From positions 125,253,461-125,317,460 of the forward strand of contig NC_092803.1 in NCBI RefSeq assembly GCF_040954645.1: DNA of 64,000 bases, written 5' to 3'. This document shows, piece by piece, positions 47,126 through 58,907 of this stretch. The position numbers and the translations under genes are program-made. The stretch is from Diabrotica undecimpunctata. Lineage: Eukaryota > Arthropoda > Insecta > Coleoptera > Chrysomelidae. Position 1 is the first letter of the stretch, and each line of letters begins with the position of its first letter. A model generated the notes under the pieces. That model saw nothing but the letters and a program-made list of their open reading frames with translations, did not search any database and was not told the origin of the DNA.

Positions 47126-48362
47126 TGTTAGGATAAAACACGTATAAGCGAATATACAGAGACACTATACGTGAAATCAAATCTTAACTGTGTTTCTTTT
47201 ATTTTCATACACCACTCTTTATGAGTACTAGAAACCAATTCGCCAAGGATTTTTACTTAGATGAGAAGATATGTAGTGGAATGCAACTTTTAAATTTCCC
47301 ATTTTATCTCTTTCCATCTTTTAGCATAGTCTGTTTTGCTTGCAATTGTTAGAAGGCACAGAGCAAAAATCTGAAAAACCTATATAATTCTTGATTACCG
47401 TGCGATTAAATACAATAACTAAATTTATGCAAAAGTAATAGGTAATTATTTATTTTTTACTATTAACTGGACACAAACTAAAAAAATGAGAACAAAAATT
47501 CTGTTTGCTATATTCTACTTTTGAAATCGATAATGAGATTTGAGTAACACGGTTTAAAGATGTAAATATCTACCATAACCAGATTAAAAAGCTTTATAAA
47601 TTTTATATAAGTTACAACTATTCTATTACCATTTAGCAAAGAGAGACATTTCATTCCGTTGCTAGGTTTCACATATACGAGTAGTTTACATGTAATCAAT
47701 TACAGTATTACGTATCAATCGCTTATTGTATTATATGACCTGTCCATTGGCAATATCCATGTTAATACGCCTGAAAGCGATGAAGGGAAGCATTATATTT
47801 AATGAAAATGTACCTATCAAATCGAAGTTTGCTTAAATAGATTATATATTCAGACATTAAAATTTATAGCTTTTTTTAAAGAAACATTGGTTACGATTGG
47901 TGTTATGTGACTAACAATATAACTAACTAACAAAAAAAAGCTTAATGGAATAAAGTATTGAGCAATTAAAAAGGCATTAAAGAAAGAATCAGTAGGCTAC
48001 CGATATACTAAATAAATGATAAACAAAGGTAACAGATTTACAGCAACAATTAAAATCTACGAAGGAAAAAACTAAATACAGATAATATAAAGCATAAAGT
48101 TATGCAGACAGACACAGTAACTTCAATCGATTTCAATATAGATTTAGTGCAGATATCGAAAAATTTGGATTAGGAAGAAAATGACCTTTTGAAGATAATA
48201 AAAAAATTATTCAAAATATGCAGAAAATAGAGTGTAAATAGCAAACAGTTTTAACCTTTGGGTAGTGGCACTATAGTTTCTCTAGTTTAGTTAATTTTTT
48301 TTAAGGAATTTAAAATGGGTAAAAATAGGTATATATAGGTTATAGATATATATTGAATAGGT
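47126..48362. other. Spacer without a recognised gene
   Basis: AT-rich, stop-filled; nothing identified. It forms the left flank of the (TA)n array in which family B sits. Confidence 0.4.
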
Positions 48363-49611
<1,249 letters not shown>

Positions 49612-49621
49612 TTCCCCGCCT
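49612..49621 (-). promoter_or_regulatory. Polypurine tract, family B
   Basis: The minus strand reads AGGCGGGGAA next to the 3' LTR. It shares GGCGGGGA with the sequence just before gag. Confidence 0.65.
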
Positions 49622-49755
49622 GGTGAAAAGATGAAAATTTTCCGCATATGCAACAAATTTTCTCGCGTCAACACTTAATTTCAAACTAATGAGATTACCC
49701 AAATTCCTTAAATCAAAAATTTTATTTCTACTTAAAAAAAAAACCTTTTCGTTTT

Positions 49756-52700
49756 CTATTCATGATATTTGTATACATCGTGAATATTGAAAATTCCTCT
49801 GATTCTTTCAGAATCCATATGTCTCAGGACATAACTATTTACACCGTTTTCATTATTTACGATATATGGACCCTCAAACACCGGCATTAGCTTAGCACAA
49901 ACATTGTTGGTGATGTTGGATACTCTCAGAGCTCTCACCAGCACCTTTTCGCCAACCTGAAAAGTGACAGGCCTTCTTTTTCTGTTGCGGTCCTGTCTTT
50001 GGACGTATTTCTCATTACTTCTTTGCAGTCTTCTCCGCACCAATTCCAAAACTTGTTGATATTCTCGGATGTTTGTATCTTCCCACGGCCTCTCTGGCAT
50101 TATTCCTTTCATAACATATTCCGGGGTTTCTTTTGTCACCGTGCTCGGGATCGTATTTAAATATTTTTCTATTTCTGTTATTTTTCTGTCCCATCGATTA
50201 TGTTGTCCATCTGTAGCAATACGAAGAAATTTTGTTACCTCTTGGATAAATCTTTCCGACGGATTGCTCTGAGGGTGACGAATGCTGACAAAATTTGTCT
50301 CTATTCCTCTTTCCCTCAGCTGTCCTTTTAAACGATCGTTTCCAAAATACGTCGCGTTGTCCAATACAATCCTCCTTGGCGTTCCTACGGAATCTATGAA
50401 ATCGTCAATTTTTCTCAATATTTCGACTCCTTTTGTCGTGCGACAACTATACAATTTCACATATTTTGAAAATACATCTACCATTACCAGGATGTGTTTA
50501 TTTCGTTGATTTGTTATGATTAAATCACTCAACATATCGATTGCTACGATGTCCAATTTATTTCGGGATACGATGTTTTTGGCGACATTTTCATTTTTGT
50601 AATTCTTACTTTTATATCTTTGACATTTACTGCACTTTTGGGTCATCTTCTTAGCTATACAATAATCTTGTCGACAAATATAATTTTCACGGAAAACTAA
50701 CCATACTTTCCGGGCTCCAATATGTCCGTTATTTACATGTAGGTTTTCCATCAGTTTCTCGGCCAGTGTTGGTGTCACCAAATATAATTCTTTTCCTTCA
50801 ATTCTTTTAAAGAAAATATCGTCTTTTCTTTCTGCTCTTCTTTTATCCTTTTCCTCCAAACCTTCTTGATTCCTTCTTATTTCATTAAGCGAGAAAATAC
50901 CGTCTTCTTGTGCCAATCGGTTTAAACCTACATGCAATTCAATCGTATCCTTTTTTCCTGTTTCTTCATCCCGGGTTAAAGCATCGGCTATGATATTGTC
51001 CTTTCCTCTGATGTACTTGAATTCAAAATCGTACTCTTGTAGTAACAAAATTCCTCGATGTATTCTGTTATTTACTAATCGATTCTTCATGATGTGGACT
51101 AAAGCGGCATGATCCGTCTCGATTGTAAATTTCGCTCCCAATAGGTAGAATCGTAGCTTCTTAACACAAAATAGTACACTCGCGAATTCGAGTTCAGTAA
51201 CGCTATATTTTCTTTCATGCGTTTTCGTTACTCGAGAAATAAAACATATCGGAACTTCCTGTTCATTCTGTATTTGTGATAAAACCCCAGCAAATTTTTG
51301 AATTGAAGCATCGGTTCTCAGAATAAATGGTTGGTGGTAAATAGGATGATACACCTTGATTTCTTTTGAGAACTCTTCTTTTAATCTTAAGAAAGCTTTT
51401 TCTTGTTCTTCCTTCCAATTCCATCTAACTCCTTTTTTTAGTAATTTTATTAGCGGTATTTGTTTCTCGCTTATATCTGGGATTAGTTTTTTAAAGTAAT
51501 TCACCATTCCGAGAAAACCTCTCAAAGTTTTCAAATTTTTCGGTCTCGGATAATCATTTATTAAATTTACTCGGTCTTCCGCTAAAGTAATTCCGCTCGT
51601 GTCCAGTTTAAACCCCAAATACACTACTTCCTTTTGAAAAAATTGGCATTTTTCTATGTTTAGTTTCAAACCAGCCTGATCCAATTCTTCCAGCACCAAT
51701 TTAATGTGTTTCAAATGACTTTGCGTATCCGGAGAAAAAATCAATAAATCGTCTATATAGTGGACAATAAAATCTTCATGACGGTTGAGAATGGTGTGCA
51801 GAGCTCTCACCAGTGCTGCGCATGCACTTTGCAATCCAAAAGGAACTACCTTGAAACGATATACTATCCCATCAATTGAAAAAGCTGTATAATTTCGGCA
51901 TTTTTCTGCTAATGGAATCAACCAAAAACTATGTTTTAAATCAATTTTGGAAAAAATATGTGACCCAGTTATTCTTCCAAAAATAGCCTCAATATTTAAT
52001 GGTGATTCATATTGGGATACTGTATGCTGGTTGATGTTTCTCGCATCTAAACATAGCCTTAAATCTCCACTGCTTTTCTTCACTATCACTATTGGATTGA
52101 CATAGGGTGAATCACATCTCTCTATAATCTGATCTTCCAACATTTTCTCGATTTCTCTTTTCACGTCTTGCCGATATTTATACGGGATGGGGTATGTTTT
52201 TGAACGAAAACTTCCCAAATTTTTCACCTCAAATGTATGCTCGTAATTTCTGGCCACTCTATTTTCTTCGTTTATTAAATTTTCGTAGTTTTTTAACATC
52301 AAACGCATCTCCTTTTCTTGTCCTTCTCCGCAAATTAGTTCTCCTTCGTTCTCCTTATCTTGTTTACATATATTTACCGCGTATTCGGTGTCCTCGTTTG
52401 CATACACTTCTTCTTCAAATACAGTTGTTTCTAACTTATCATCTTGCTTTTCGTTTATGCTCCCTGGATTCCATACATCCCATGTATGACTGTCTTCTTT
52501 TAACTTTCTTTCCTTTTCTTCCTTTCTCTTTTCTTTTTCTTCTTCTAAACTTCTCTCTTTTGCGGAAATCCATTCTTTAATTTCTTCTATCCTTTCCTTT
52601 TCTGGGCTCGTCTCATATGAGGAATGCCATTCTTTAAATTCTTCTATCTTTTCCTTTTCTTCTTCTTCTGGACTCGTCTCTTTTGAGGAATTCCAGGCAT

Positions 52701-53310
52701 TAACTTCTTTTATACTTCTCTGCTTGTATCTTCTCATGTTTCTTTGTCCTTGTTTCGTCGCCAAATTCATTTCTACTATTCTTTTTTCATCCGCTTCATC
52801 TATATTCCTTGTTTCATTGTCCTTGTCCTTATCTAATTTTTCTTCCAATTCTATCAGTTCATTCTCGATGTTCATGGTTTTCTTATTAAAATCCAACACT
52901 ATATGCTTTTCCGATAATTCGTCTACTCCTACTATCATATCATGCGACATATTTGGCATTATCACACATTGTAGTGAAAAAAATTTCTTTCCCAATCGTA
53001 TCCTAATTCGTATCCCTTCATTTATCGTTGCTAACGTTCGTTTATTCGCGCCCACTAAATTTACCCTAGGTATTTTATAAATTAAATTTGTCAAATTAAC
53101 TTCTTCTATCAACTTTCTATTTACCAGCGAAATTTCAGAACCCGAATCTATCAAAATTTTTATGGGTGTCTCATTTATAAATCCGTTTATATATTTTAAA
53201 TTTGATCCATTTTCTTTGTCCTTATGTACTGCGAGTTTTATAAATTCCTTTGGGTGACAAAAAATTCCGGTGTTTTTCTTTGTTTTTAGTGAGCGCCTTC
53301 GCGAAAATCC
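49756..53310 (-). CDS. pol: Pol polyprotein (PR-RT-RNaseH-IN), family B
   Basis: The frame overlaps the end of gag by about 60 bases in the -1 frame and can be read from an ATG-less region as Gag-Pol; from 53346 it spans 1196 codons. The protease has DSG at residues 67-69 of that frame. A long Lys/Glu linker (about 170-330) contains imperfect repeats of a WxSxxETSPE unit. Reverse transcriptase has YIDD at 530-533, RNase H has LRTDASIQKF, and integrase has an HHCC region (NNGH...CSKCQ), then AIDMLSD, VLDNATYF and SNPSERF, the three acidic residues. The C-terminus reads FEGPYIV. No break is seen, so it should encode a full enzyme set. Confidence 0.94.
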   Translation of the reverse strand, partial: GFSRRRSLKTKKNTGIFCHPKEFIKLAVHKDKENGSNLKYINGFINETPIKILIDSGSEISLVNRKLIEEVNLTNLIYKIPRVNLVGANKRTLATINEGIRIRIRLGKKFFSLQCVIMPNMSHDMIVGVDELSEKHIVLDFNKKTMNIENELIELEEKLDKDKDNETRNIDEADEKRIVEMNLATKQGQRNMRRYKQRSIKEVNAWNSSKETSPEEEEKEKIEEFKEWHSSYETSPEKERIEEIKEWISAKERSLEEEKEKRKEEKERKLKEDSHTWDVWNPGSINEKQDDKLETTVFEEEVYANEDTEYAVNICKQDKENEGELICGEGQEKEMRLMLKNYENLINEENRVARNYEHTFEVKNLGSFRSKTYPIPYKYRQDVKREIEKMLEDQIIERCDSPYVNPIVIVKKSSGDLRLCLDARNINQHTVSQYESPLNIEAIFGRITGSHIFSKIDLKHSFWLIPLAEKCRNYTAFSIDGIVYRFKVVPFGLQSACAALVRALHTILNRHEDFIVHYIDDLLIFSPDTQSHLKHIKLVLEELDQAGLKLNIEKCQFFQKEVVYLGFKLDTSGITLAEDRVNLINDYPRPKNLKTLRGFLGMVNYFKKLIPDISEKQIPLIKLLKKGVRWNWKEEQEKAFLRLKEEFSKEIKVYHPIYHQPFILRTDASIQKFAGVLSQIQNEQEVPICFISRVTKTHERKYSVTELEFASVLFCVKKLRFYLLGAKFTIETDHAALVHIMKNRLVNNRIHRGILLLQEYDFEFKYIRGKDNIIADALTRDEETGKKDTIELHVGLNRLAQEDGIFSLNEIRRNQEGLEEKDKRRAERKDDIFFKRIEGKELYLVTPTLAEKLMENLHVNNGHIGARKVWLVFRENYICRQDYCIAKKMTQKCSKCQRYKSKNYKNENVAKNIVSRNKLDIVAIDMLSDLIITNQRNKHILVMVDVFSKYVKLYSCRTTKGVEILRKIDDFIDSVGTPRRIVLDNATYFGNDRLKGQLRERGIETNFVSIRHPQSNPSERFIQEVTKFLRIATDGQHNRWDRKITEIEKYLNTIPSTVTKETPEYVMKGIMPERPWEDTNIREYQQVLELVRRRLQRSNEKYVQRQDRNRKRRPVTFQVGEKVLVRALRVSNITNNVCAKLMPVFEGPYIVNNENGVNSYVLRHMDSERIRGIFNIHDVYKYHE

Positions 53311-54797
53311 TCCTGTTGTCTTTCTGTACTTCTTCTGTCCTCGCATTGTCTCTCTTCCCCGTATTCTTCTATTTGTGTGTTATTTACCTCTCTTCTCACT
53401 CCTCCTGGCCTTTCGGATTCGTATCTGTTGTCCCTATATCTTTGTTCATTTGTCCTCCTGTAATTGTTATTTTCTTTATAGTCTGTGTATGTATTTCTAT
53501 TGTGGTTTTCTCTGTATCTGTCTCGGTTTCCTTGCTGGTTCCTGGATCCGTATCTCTCTCTCCTGTTTTCTCTATTTTCGTATTCTCTTCTCGGAATAAA
53601 TTCTCTTTTAGGTCGGTCTTGACGATAATTTTGTCTCCTATCTCTGTTTTCCTGCATTTCTTGTGGTCTTCTAGTTTTTCTGTCTCGTAAATGTGATTCT
53701 CTTATTTGTAAAAATTGACAGAGACTATCAATGTCTTTGTAATTTTGCAAAGTAATGTGGTCTTCTAATGTTTCCTCAAACTGTCTGGCAATCAATTCTA
53801 CCAATTGTTCCGATGAATAATTGTACTCTAAATGTTTGGCGTTGTTGTAGATTTGTAAAGCATATACTTTTTCTGATACTCCCAACTTTTCGTTATATTT
53901 CCCGTTCTGCAGTTCTTTGTTGATCTCCAATTGCTGTATTTTTCCCCAGAAATAGTTCAAAAATCTTTTCTCAAAGTTTTCCCAATTGGTAAATTCCTCT
54001 TCTTTACTGTCAAACCATAAACTCGCCTCATCTTTAAGATGGTTCCTTATCGTTTCTTTGGCTGTTTCGAAGTTACCGATGTACCGCACTTTCTTCTTTA
54101 AATTATTTATGAAAATTACTGGGTGTAATTTTTTTACGTCCCCGTCAAACCTTATTTTCACATCATCTGTACTATGGATAAGCATTTCCCTTCTTTCTCC
54201 AAAATTTTGTTGCGTCTTGATTTCCGCAATTTGTCTTTCGTTCTGCTTAACTTTTTCTTCTATTTCTCGCTTGTCTTCTTGTAACGCATTTTTAAATTTG
54301 ATTTCCAATTTCTCTAGCTCCTTTTTATGATCGTTCTTTATCTCCTTCATTGTATTTTGAATTTTTGTTTCTTGTTCTTTCATTTGATCTTTAATTCTCA
54401 TTTCTTGCTGTCCCATTTCGTTCTTCATCATTGTCAAACATCCTTTTATTTCCTTTTCATATTTTTCTATGCGTTCCTCCATTTTTTTGTTGTTCTCCTC
54501 TATGGCTTGTTTTGTTTCCTGTTGATTTTTATTTATTGTTTGTTTTGTTTCTTCCATTGTTTGTTTCATTTGTTGTTGTGATTCCTCTATTTTCTTTGAG
54601 GTTTCTTGTTGATTTCTATCCATTTTTTGTGATTGTATTTGCATCAGTTGTAATATTTTCTCTAATCCTGATAATTCCTGACTCTCTCTCTCCATAATTG
54701 TTGTTTCGAAAATGTCTTCTTGTTCTAAATGTTCTTCTTGTTCTAAATGTTCTTCTTGTTTTTTGTTTTCTTTACTTTTGCTTCTCGTTGCAGCCAT
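53286..54797 (-). CDS. gag: Gag polyprotein, family B
   Basis: About 503 residues from the ATG at 54797 (MAATRSKSK); an upstream extension to 54905 is open but begins in leader sequence. The coiled coil (about 30-200) is built of repeated MEETKQ.I..NQQETKQ-like units. A capsid-like region follows (ETAKETIRNHLKDEASLWFDSKEEEF, YALQIYNNAKHLEYNYSSEQLVELIARQFEE), then an Arg/Asn/Tyr-rich tail (NRRERYGSRNQQGNRDRYREN). No CCHC knuckle is present. The protein aligns with family A Gag over its whole length. It should form the particle that packages element RNA. Confidence 0.9.
   Translation of the reverse strand: MAATRSKSKENKKQEEHLEQEEHLEQEDIFETTIMERESQELSGLEKILQLMQIQSQKMDRNQQETSKKIEESQQQMKQTMEETKQTINKNQQETKQAIEENNKKMEERIEKYEKEIKGCLTMMKNEMGQQEMRIKDQMKEQETKIQNTMKEIKNDHKKELEKLEIKFKNALQEDKREIEEKVKQNERQIAEIKTQQNFGERREMLIHSTDDVKIRFDGDVKKLHPVIFINNLKKKVRYIGNFETAKETIRNHLKDEASLWFDSKEEEFTNWENFEKRFLNYFWGKIQQLEINKELQNGKYNEKLGVSEKVYALQIYNNAKHLEYNYSSEQLVELIARQFEETLEDHITLQNYKDIDSLCQFLQIRESHLRDRKTRRPQEMQENRDRRQNYRQDRPKREFIPRREYENRENRRERYGSRNQQGNRDRYRENHNRNTYTDYKENNNYRRTNEQRYRDNRYESERPGGVRREVNNTQIEEYGEERQCEDRRSTERQQEDFREGAH
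53304..53310 (-). promoter_or_regulatory. Candidate -1 frameshift site G GAT TTT, family B
   Basis: On the minus strand GGATTTT lies in the gag frame as G GAT TTT, 15 bases before the gag stop. Shifting -1 here enters pol. The heptamer matches those in both family A copies although the surrounding bases differ. Confidence 0.65.
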
Positions 54798-55120
54798 TTG
54801 TTTACCTCTTGAAATATTGTCCCCGCCAAATGCCAACTTTAAATTTCCTCGATTTGTTGCAAATACGGCAAATCCTCCGTTCACCCAAATATAAATATTT
54901 GTCAAAAATTTTCAAATGTTATCAAACGTCAATCAAAAAAAAATTAAAAATAAATTGTTAGAAAATATAAATTAAGATAAAATTTTAAATGTCATAAAAA
55001 AATGTACCAAATTATTATTCACTTGACCAAAAAAAACTATAACTACCTGTTGTTTTTATTTTTCAAATTGTATCTCTTTCCAAATGTAACCAGTAATACT
55101 TTTTTATCAGCCCTCACGTT
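54798..55120 (-). other. Leader of family B
   Basis: About 320 bases between the primer binding site and gag. It includes TTTGGCGGGGA (54820-54830 on the minus strand) just before gag, as in family A. Confidence 0.65.
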
Positions 55121-55130
55121 CTGGGCGCCA
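55110..55130 (-). promoter_or_regulatory. Primer binding site, family B
   Basis: The minus strand reads TGGCGCCCAGAACGTGAGGG from 55130, directly after the 5' LTR. Confidence 0.8.
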
Positions 55131-55132
55131 AT

Positions 55133-56236
55133 TGTTGTGATTTGCTTATAATTGTAAATCTACTTATATAGTCTGAAAAGTAATAAGTTTATCTTTATCA
55201 AACAAATCAAAATCAAAAAATATCTCAGGGCTGAAAATAATTATTATATATAATTTTTTTATTAAAACGTGGCTTCAAAGTATCTTCTGCTAGTTCCATT
55301 TAAGAAAGATAAACAAAAAGAAAAAAAAAATACTAGACAATCAATTCTGATATTATAACAATTGTCCTTTATTTTAAAATATATCAAATTAATTGAAAAT
55401 TCCGTTGAGGATAAATCTTACACCATACACTATAAATAGAATAATAATAAAAAAAATATAATCAATCATCCATCAAATCACACATCCCTTAATAATCAAT
55501 AAGGTTTAACTACACATATTTCTAAATCAACTATCTCTTAATATAAAAATTTTAATTATTAATTTAATTAATATAAGAATTATTGGTTCCTTTGCTTGGA
55601 TTTTACCACAATCTCCAAACTCCAAGATAAACAAACTGCTTCCTCTCAGACACAACGAAAATATATCTGTGTGTACTTACACAGTAATTCCTCTATTTCT
55701 ACTGGCATTCGTCTCTGCTTACCACAATGGCTGCTTAATTTTCCACACAAAACACTAAACACTACTTCTTATAAATTCTCAATTACAATATCTTTTCTAC
55801 AATATCAGAAAACCACTAAAAATTAATATTTTTTAGGAGCATCTCCAAAATTCGCATTCCAGTTTGACAGTTATTTTGACAGTTCTCTTGACAGTTCCCT
55901 GTCATCCAACGCATCATCGGATTCTTAGTTCATAAATTTTTTTTTTGTTTTTCCAAAAATTACTTGACGTTAAAATACTTTCTTTCAAAGGACCTTGAAT
56001 TCTTTTTTAACTTTTATAATAAATATATAGATATAATATAAATAAATAGTTGTGTACTAAATCTAACTGCTTATGTCCAAACCGTATTGTCTTTTTTATT
56101 GGAGAAAACTGTCCAAATCACTTATTCACTTATTCGGAAACCACTCATGTACAACTAAACTATTTCTATAAACAGGGTGTTCTCGAATTTTTTAATGGTC
56201 TTTCTAATTTTAATTTTATCTACAAATTTGGGGATC

Positions 56237-56243
<7 letters not shown>
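55133..56243 (-). repeat. 5' LTR, family B
   Basis: 1111 bases, apparently identical to the 3' LTR. Its outer edge meets (TA)n at 56244. Confidence 0.93.

Positions 56244-56273
<30 letters not shown>
56244..56273. repeat. (TA)n microsatellite right of family B
   Basis: About 30 bases; with 48363-48500 this reconstructs the array into which family B inserted. Confidence 0.9.
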
Positions 56274-56275
<2 letters not shown>

Positions 56276-56647
56276 TATCGACCGCATATTATTTAAAATA
56301 ATTTTCTTTGTATGTTAGGTTCCAACTGTTGGCAATTGTTGGCTTCATCAAAAGTGCACTACAAATTTATAAAAACAAAGAGATAAGCAACATTAAGATA
56401 AAATTACATAAATATTTACTCACATAGGTAGAGCTGTTCAAAAGAAAAACAAGACAAACAATTGTTTTACACTTTTAAATTAGACGACAATTTTAAAATA
56501 AGTTAAATACACATAAAACAACAAAGATTTGTTGTTAGGTATAGACGAGTTTGTTTATATTTCTATATATAAAATAAAGTAACAGGTACATAGTAAATTA
56601 ATTTTAAATTAAATGAATTGCAAAATATTGCTGTAGATGCTGTTTTA
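56274..56647. other. Spacer with a hairpin near a (TA)n edge
   Basis: No gene seen. At 56319-56351 the minus strand reads TTGATGAAG, then a hairpin (CCAAC/GTTGG), then AAC, similar in layout to 7426-7452. Confidence 0.4.
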
Positions 56648-57518
56648 CCCTTATCAGGGCAAGGTGGGCCCAACGGGACCAAGACGCCCATTCTTTTATC
56701 ATAAACTGATAAAAAAAATTATTTAATTTTATGCATTATTGAATTTGTGTAGAAGTATGTGCTTGAGTTTTTCAAATTATATACCATTATCATTTTTAAA
56801 ATTATTGCGTAGAAAGAATTTTGTCACGTAAAGAGGGAACATGGGCCCGACGGACCCTATTTGTATTTATACATAAAGTCAAAATCTTTGTTACAGAAGT
56901 TAATCTGGCAGTCAGGTAATGTTTTTGTGAATTATCTAAACTACTTTTATAATTCCGGAAATCCAATAATAAAGTCTAAACGTGTAACAAATAATGTAAA
57001 CATCTCTTAGATGTTAACATCAAAAAGATGCTTATATCTATTCTAGATGAATTTTAAAAACTGATAATCATTGTTGGAATGCAATAATATTGTTAGGTAG
57101 GTACCTATATACATTTTGAAATAAATAATGCATCTGCTATCAGTCTTTTGATATTATTGTTAGTGTCGACAATTAAGCTCCTAAAATTATATTGAATTGC
57201 AGTGAAAGTAGATAGTGCGAATAAAATGTCCCGAAAACCATTATCAGCTGCAGAACTGCAAGATATTGCTATAACAATTATAACAATTATAACAATTTAT
57301 AGGATTCCGATAATAAAGAATCTCCTAAAATAAAATATGCTTATAGGTGGCATTGAAAGTAACTCTAAAATTGAAGATCATCTTTCGCAAGCAAGTGAAG
57401 AGGAAGACCAGCAAGTAGTATTGAGTGATAATGAATAAGAATGTCTACTTACAAGTTACCAGATTTCAGAGTGTGTAATTTTTGAAACTAAGGATTAAAT
57501 TAACTATTAACTTAATTA
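56648..57518 (+). mobile_element. 5' end of a piggyBac-like element
   Basis: It begins CCCTTATCAGGGC next to TTTA (piggyBac elements use TTAA). Two subterminal copies of a GGGCCC motif follow in opposite orientation: GGTGGGCCCAACGGGACC near 56671 and its relative GGGCCCGACGGACC near 56851. The transposase start lies at 57226. The rest is missing, cut by the (TA)n array and family A copy 2; it may resume beyond the window. Confidence 0.6.
57226..57440 (+). pseudogene. piggyBac transposase N-terminal relic
   Basis: The ATG at 57226 starts MSRKPLSAAELQDIA, typical of the N-terminus of some piggyBac transposases. After a frame break there is an acidic stretch, GGIESNSKIEDHLSQASEEEDQQVV, ending at a stop. 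An ITI/TII stretch near 57270-57300 comes from a small AACAATTAT repeat expansion. The catalytic domain is absent. Confidence 0.6.
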
Positions 57519-57540
57519 ATATATATATATATATATATTA
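57519..57540. repeat. (TA)n microsatellite at family A copy 2 3' end
   Basis: Short TA run abutting the last base of the copy 2 3' LTR. Confidence 0.85.
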
Positions 57541-58537
57541 TTGTGATATTTAAAGTCTTGGTGCGCCAAGCAATAACTAGCGAATTAATTTTTTTGATTA
57601 ATTAAAATTATTTAAATGATATGATTATGACTCTATCACAATTTTTAATTTTTTTATCTCAGGGTTAAATTCGTGCTTCAATATCTATGCTATTACATGT
57701 GAAAGGTAAGGTCCAGAGAATACCGGAATAATAAAAAACACATATGATCTAACACTATATATTGAAATAAAAATAATGAAATAATTCACACTCAAAAGTT
57801 TTCAATAAACAAATCTCATATAAGGATTCTCAAAATTTTGTTCTCCGTACGTGAACAATCAAAATTAATGGTACAAACAATATTAATTGAAATCTCAAAA
57901 TCCCAAACTATTCTAACTCTCCTAATCAAAATATTTATATCCTTTCTAAATTACGTGTAAAAATTGTGTTATCAATAAAAGAAAAAACTGCAGAAAACAA
58001 AAATATCTCTCTCTGATGATGAGTGGTCCAAATCCTTGTTCCTTGTAGACTGTATTATCTCCTCTCAACCGCTCCCTATGTAATCAGCAATCTTACAACA
58101 GATTGTTGCAAGTATATCGTCCTTAATGATCTCCTTCAAAAACAACAATCATTCAAATTATGATAGCCTTTCTCCTCTCGATAAACTGAATCTCTCGTTG
58201 GCCCGAGTGAAAAATGACTCTTGGAATATCTTCTCTTTACGATAAACTGAATCTCTCGTTGGCCTGAACAGTGACTCTTGGAATATAAGTAGGAAAATAT
58301 GACTTACAATATTTTGCTGCTTCAGCTGCTGTCAGATACACAAACTCCACAAAAACTCACTAACATTCAACACTACTGCTTGCTACTTCTTGGGAACCAC
58401 CAGAGAACAATCACTGTTCGTCTTACAGACTTGGAAAACCAACTGATTCTCCTTTCTCTCTCCTCAATCTCGCTAAACTTTTTCCTACATACTTATCCCA
58501 CCTTTTTCAATCTCCGCCAATCAAAACTCGTCACAAT
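57541..58537 (-). repeat. 3' LTR, family A copy 2
   Basis: About 997 bases matching 6285-7283, including the 57-base duplication and the ATTGTGACGAG start after the polypurine tract. Confidence 0.9.
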
Positions 58538-58907
58538 TCCCCCATTTTTTCATTTCGATAACAAACAAATTTTTACCTATAATTATAAAATTTCCTAAAA
58601 CTTATTTACAAATAATATTTTCTATAATTCTTAAAAACTAACAAAAACCTCTTTCTAAAATCTCTTCTGTTTGTCTCTAATCACTGCATTAATGTATTTT
58701 GGAAAACCCATTTCAATTGTCTTTGGATTTCACTTAAAATTATGCGGGTCACTCAAGCATAACAAAGAAATAATTTATGTATAGCTTACATTTTGTTTAG
58801 TACAGGTAATCCAAGAATTTAATAACTTTCCTTCTTTGAAATGTTTGTTGTTTATTATCTTACTTATCTGAATTATTTTAATGTTTTTGAACGTTGAAAT
58901 ATTTTAA
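58538..58907 (-). other. 3' noncoding region, family A copy 2
   Basis: Matches the downstream part of the copy 1 region 5890-6284 with moderate divergence. The polypurine tract GGGGGAATT is at 58535-58543 on the minus strand. Confidence 0.7.
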
